Part shown: one piece after another, positions 62,581-64,000 of the stretch
How the letters are laid out: the number at the start of each line of letters is the position of its first letter
How positions within the stretch are numbered: the first letter of the stretch is position 1
Assembly: GCA_019119305.1 (NCBI GenBank)
Contig: DWXH01000009.1
Span: 113,051-177,050 of the forward strand
DNA length: 64,000 nt
Source: Candidatus Alistipes merdigallinarum
GTDB lineage: Bacteria; Bacteroidota; Bacteroidia; Bacteroidales; Rikenellaceae
Reading direction: 5' to 3'
The notes under the pieces: generated by a model
Seen by the model: the letters and a program-made list of their open reading frames with translations, nothing else
What the model was told of the DNA's origin: nothing
Databases searched by the model: none
Position numbers and translations under genes: made by a program

Positions 62581-63786
62581 ATGCCCCATTCTACTTTCAT
62601 ATTACCGATATTGCACACGATGGCATCCGTCATCTGCATGGGCGGCGCGTCCCTTCTCTTTTTGCGCGGACGCAACAGCCGTTCCCGGCGTATGCTGGCA
62701 TTCATCATGATGACCTGGGGGGTTATTTATGTGACGCGCGTCGTGGGAGTGGTTCTGGGAAATCAGGATTTGAATTTCACCAGAACCGACGTAGTGGATA
62801 CACTCGTATTGGTAATCGGCAACTTATACCTGATCGTCCTGTTGCTCTATCCCTTGGAGGTCGTACGTCCGGGATGGCTTAACCTGAAACGGACAAGTAT
62901 ACTGTTGCTCCCATATATATCTGTAACACTGTTTTATTACATCGTCTTGTTCTTGCTCGGCCAAAAACCGTTGAAGCTGCACAATATGGATCAATTCATG
63001 GAACATATCGGAGAGTTCAACGTCGGGTACCGTATTTTGATGATCCTTTCCATTATCGCGTATCTTGCATTCCTGTTCCGATTGACTTGGCGTTATAAAG
63101 AATTCTACCAACAGTGGTGCCGTAACAATTATTCTGATGACAAAGACATAGATATTTTATGGTTACGACAATACGGTATCGGTGTGGTACTGATTGGGGC
63201 AGCCTATTTTTGGCTGCTTTTCGACGGAAACACGTACTGCTTTATTGCACATAACCTCATGGTACAATGTTTTTTCTGCTATACCCTTTACAAAGGGCTC
63301 TTTCACGATAATCCATACACGGAGAATTTTTTCAGCCAAACACTGGACGAAGCGGATGCATACAGGGAAGCCGAACTCATGGAAAAACGATCGCCCACCG
63401 ACAATGTTTACTTCCAGGAAAATGAAAGCACATTCCTCAAGAAATTACCTGCTTACCACAACGAGATAGCCGACTGGATGATAAGGAAAAAGCCGTATCT
63501 GGATCCGAGCTTCAAGCTCATGGACGTATCGGATATCCTGCCCCTGAACCGGACTTATCTTTCACGCGTCTTCAACGATGGTTTCGGGGATAGTTTCAGC
63601 AACGTGGTGCGCGATTACCGCATGCGCGAAGCGGAAAGGATGCTTGCCAACCGCAAGGATATCCCCGTAGGACAAGTAGGCGAACTATGCGGCTTTTCCT
63701 CCCCTTCCGTTTTCCACCGCGCTTTCGTACAAAGTCACGGTGGACTGACTCCAAACCGCTACCGCAAACAGACGGAAGAACAATAA
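62581..63786 (+). CDS. Membrane-bound AraC-type transcriptional regulator
   Basis: A 401-residue protein with six or seven TM helices in the first 245 residues (ILHTMASVICMGGASLLFL, LAFIMMTWGVIYVTRVVGVV, LVLVIGNLYLIVLLLY, SILLLPYISVTLFYYIVLF and others) and an AraC-type DNA-binding domain at about 295-397 (LMDVSDILPLNRTYLSRVFN, IPVGQVGELCGFSSPSVFHR, ending LTPNRYR). Such membrane-anchored AraC proteins are common in Bacteroidetes, with unknown signals. It stands alone with its own promoter; the target gene may lie outside the window or under control of the neighbouring invertase. Confidence 0.85.
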   Translation: MPHSTFILPILHTMASVICMGGASLLFLRGRNSRSRRMLAFIMMTWGVIYVTRVVGVVLGNQDLNFTRTDVVDTLVLVIGNLYLIVLLLYPLEVVRPGWLNLKRTSILLLPYISVTLFYYIVLFLLGQKPLKLHNMDQFMEHIGEFNVGYRILMILSIIAYLAFLFRLTWRYKEFYQQWCRNNYSDDKDIDILWLRQYGIGVVLIGAAYFWLLFDGNTYCFIAHNLMVQCFFCYTLYKGLFHDNPYTENFFSQTLDEADAYREAELMEKRSPTDNVYFQENESTFLKKLPAYHNEIADWMIRKKPYLDPSFKLMDVSDILPLNRTYLSRVFNDGFGDSFSNVVRDYRMREAERMLANRKDIPVGQVGELCGFSSPSVFHRAFVQSHGGLTPNRYRKQTEEQ

Positions 63787-63874
63787 TTTCCACGTAACCC
63801 CCTGTCAAACAGCTTCTGAGAACCTCCAGAGGCCTCTTTTTTACAATTCGTAAATTTTATAATTTGCAACATTC

Positions 63875-63898
63875 GTGTCCACTAAAAATTGAGGACAG
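63875..63898. mobile_element. Possible insertion-sequence end
   Basis: A 24-base segment beginning GTGTCCACTAAAA and ending TTGAGGACAG; TGTCC (63876-63880) is inverted as GGACA (63893-63897). Its layout just beyond the stop of an edge-truncated minus-strand frame recalls IS termini in Bacteroidetes. No second end or target duplication is visible, so this is tentative. Confidence 0.35.
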
Positions 63899-63917
63899 TA
63901 ATTATAAAGTTTAACAA

Positions 63918-64000
63918 TTAAAACAAAGTAGGTTCACTTGAGTCATTCAGTTCATTGACAATATTGCAGTTAGGTTTACAGAATAGGGCTTTGAGTTCGA
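63918..64000 (-). CDS. C-terminal end of an unidentified protein (possibly a transposase), cut by the window edge
   Basis: The minus strand is open from the window edge to the TAA at 63918-63920, giving 26 residues that include ELKALFCKPNCNIVNELND and end in SSEPTLF. Too short to identify. Its position beside the IS-like end makes a transposase C-terminus plausible, but the open frame could be chance. Confidence 0.3.
   Translation of the reverse strand, partial: ELKALFCKPNCNIVNELNDSSEPTLF

Overview
The window reads as chromosome of a Bacteroidales bacterium, possibly Rikenellaceae/Alistipes-like; the family is inference. The reasons are at least sixteen copies of the Bacteroidetes -7 promoter element TAnnTTTG ahead of genes, starts without Shine-Dalgarno sequences, Bacteroidetes-typical families (DUF3078, DUF4493, M56 sensor peptidases carrying TonB or jelly-roll tails, fused E1 dehydrogenase, Mpi-like invertase), lipid A/KDO genes of a Gram-negative envelope, and roughly 50% GC. 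No rRNA, tRNA, CRISPR array or SusC/SusD pair was found.

Layout. 1-9.2 kb: an edge-truncated beta-propeller glycosidase, a DUF3078 outer-membrane protein, an S41 protease, adk, thiL, a two-gene lipoprotein operon (DUF4493 protein plus beta-propeller protein) and a metallophosphoesterase broken by one base in a nine-A tract. 9.3-15.3 kb: an LMW phosphatase, then two BlaI/M56 repressor-sensor pairs that point toward each other around a VanX-type D-Ala-D-Ala dipeptidase lipoprotein, with matching AACTA/TAGTT operators and a decayed second copy of one sensor. 15.3-36.8 kb: mostly housekeeping: tadA, aspS, a GH32 fructanase whose ATG appears to be ATA, a sirtuin lacking zinc cysteines, maf, SDR, a Crp-like regulator, an operon (MBL hydrolase, FkbM methyltransferase, trmD, lpxB, FAH-family), rlmD, SIMPL protein, mnmD, split ThrE exporter, cdd, RluA, a phosphoethanolamine transferase and a barrel protein.

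36.9-46.1 kb: a carbohydrate cluster, all on the minus strand: GH78-like, arabinose/fucose isomerase-like, GH106-like and beta-propeller proteins, with an AraC regulator at its head. It suggests breakdown of a rhamnose-containing glycan without its own SusC/D.

46.2-61.4 kb: kdsD, then a GntR/UTRA regulator divergent from a ten-kilobase plus-strand locus: E2, E3, fused E1 of a 2-oxoacid dehydrogenase complex, a PHP-domain protein, a class II aldolase-SDR fusion, a sorbose-1-phosphate-reductase-like alcohol dehydrogenase, a two-domain class II aldolase with a degenerate second half, and a lipoate ligase. An 8-3-8 palindrome between gntR and the E2 gene is the likely operator. This locus is the best candidate for an undescribed catabolic system: aldol cleavage and polyol/aldehyde oxidation feeding a dedicated, self-lipoylated dehydrogenase complex. 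61.4-64 kb looks accessory: an Mpi-like serine recombinase, a membrane-bound AraC-type regulator, and what may be the end of an insertion sequence.
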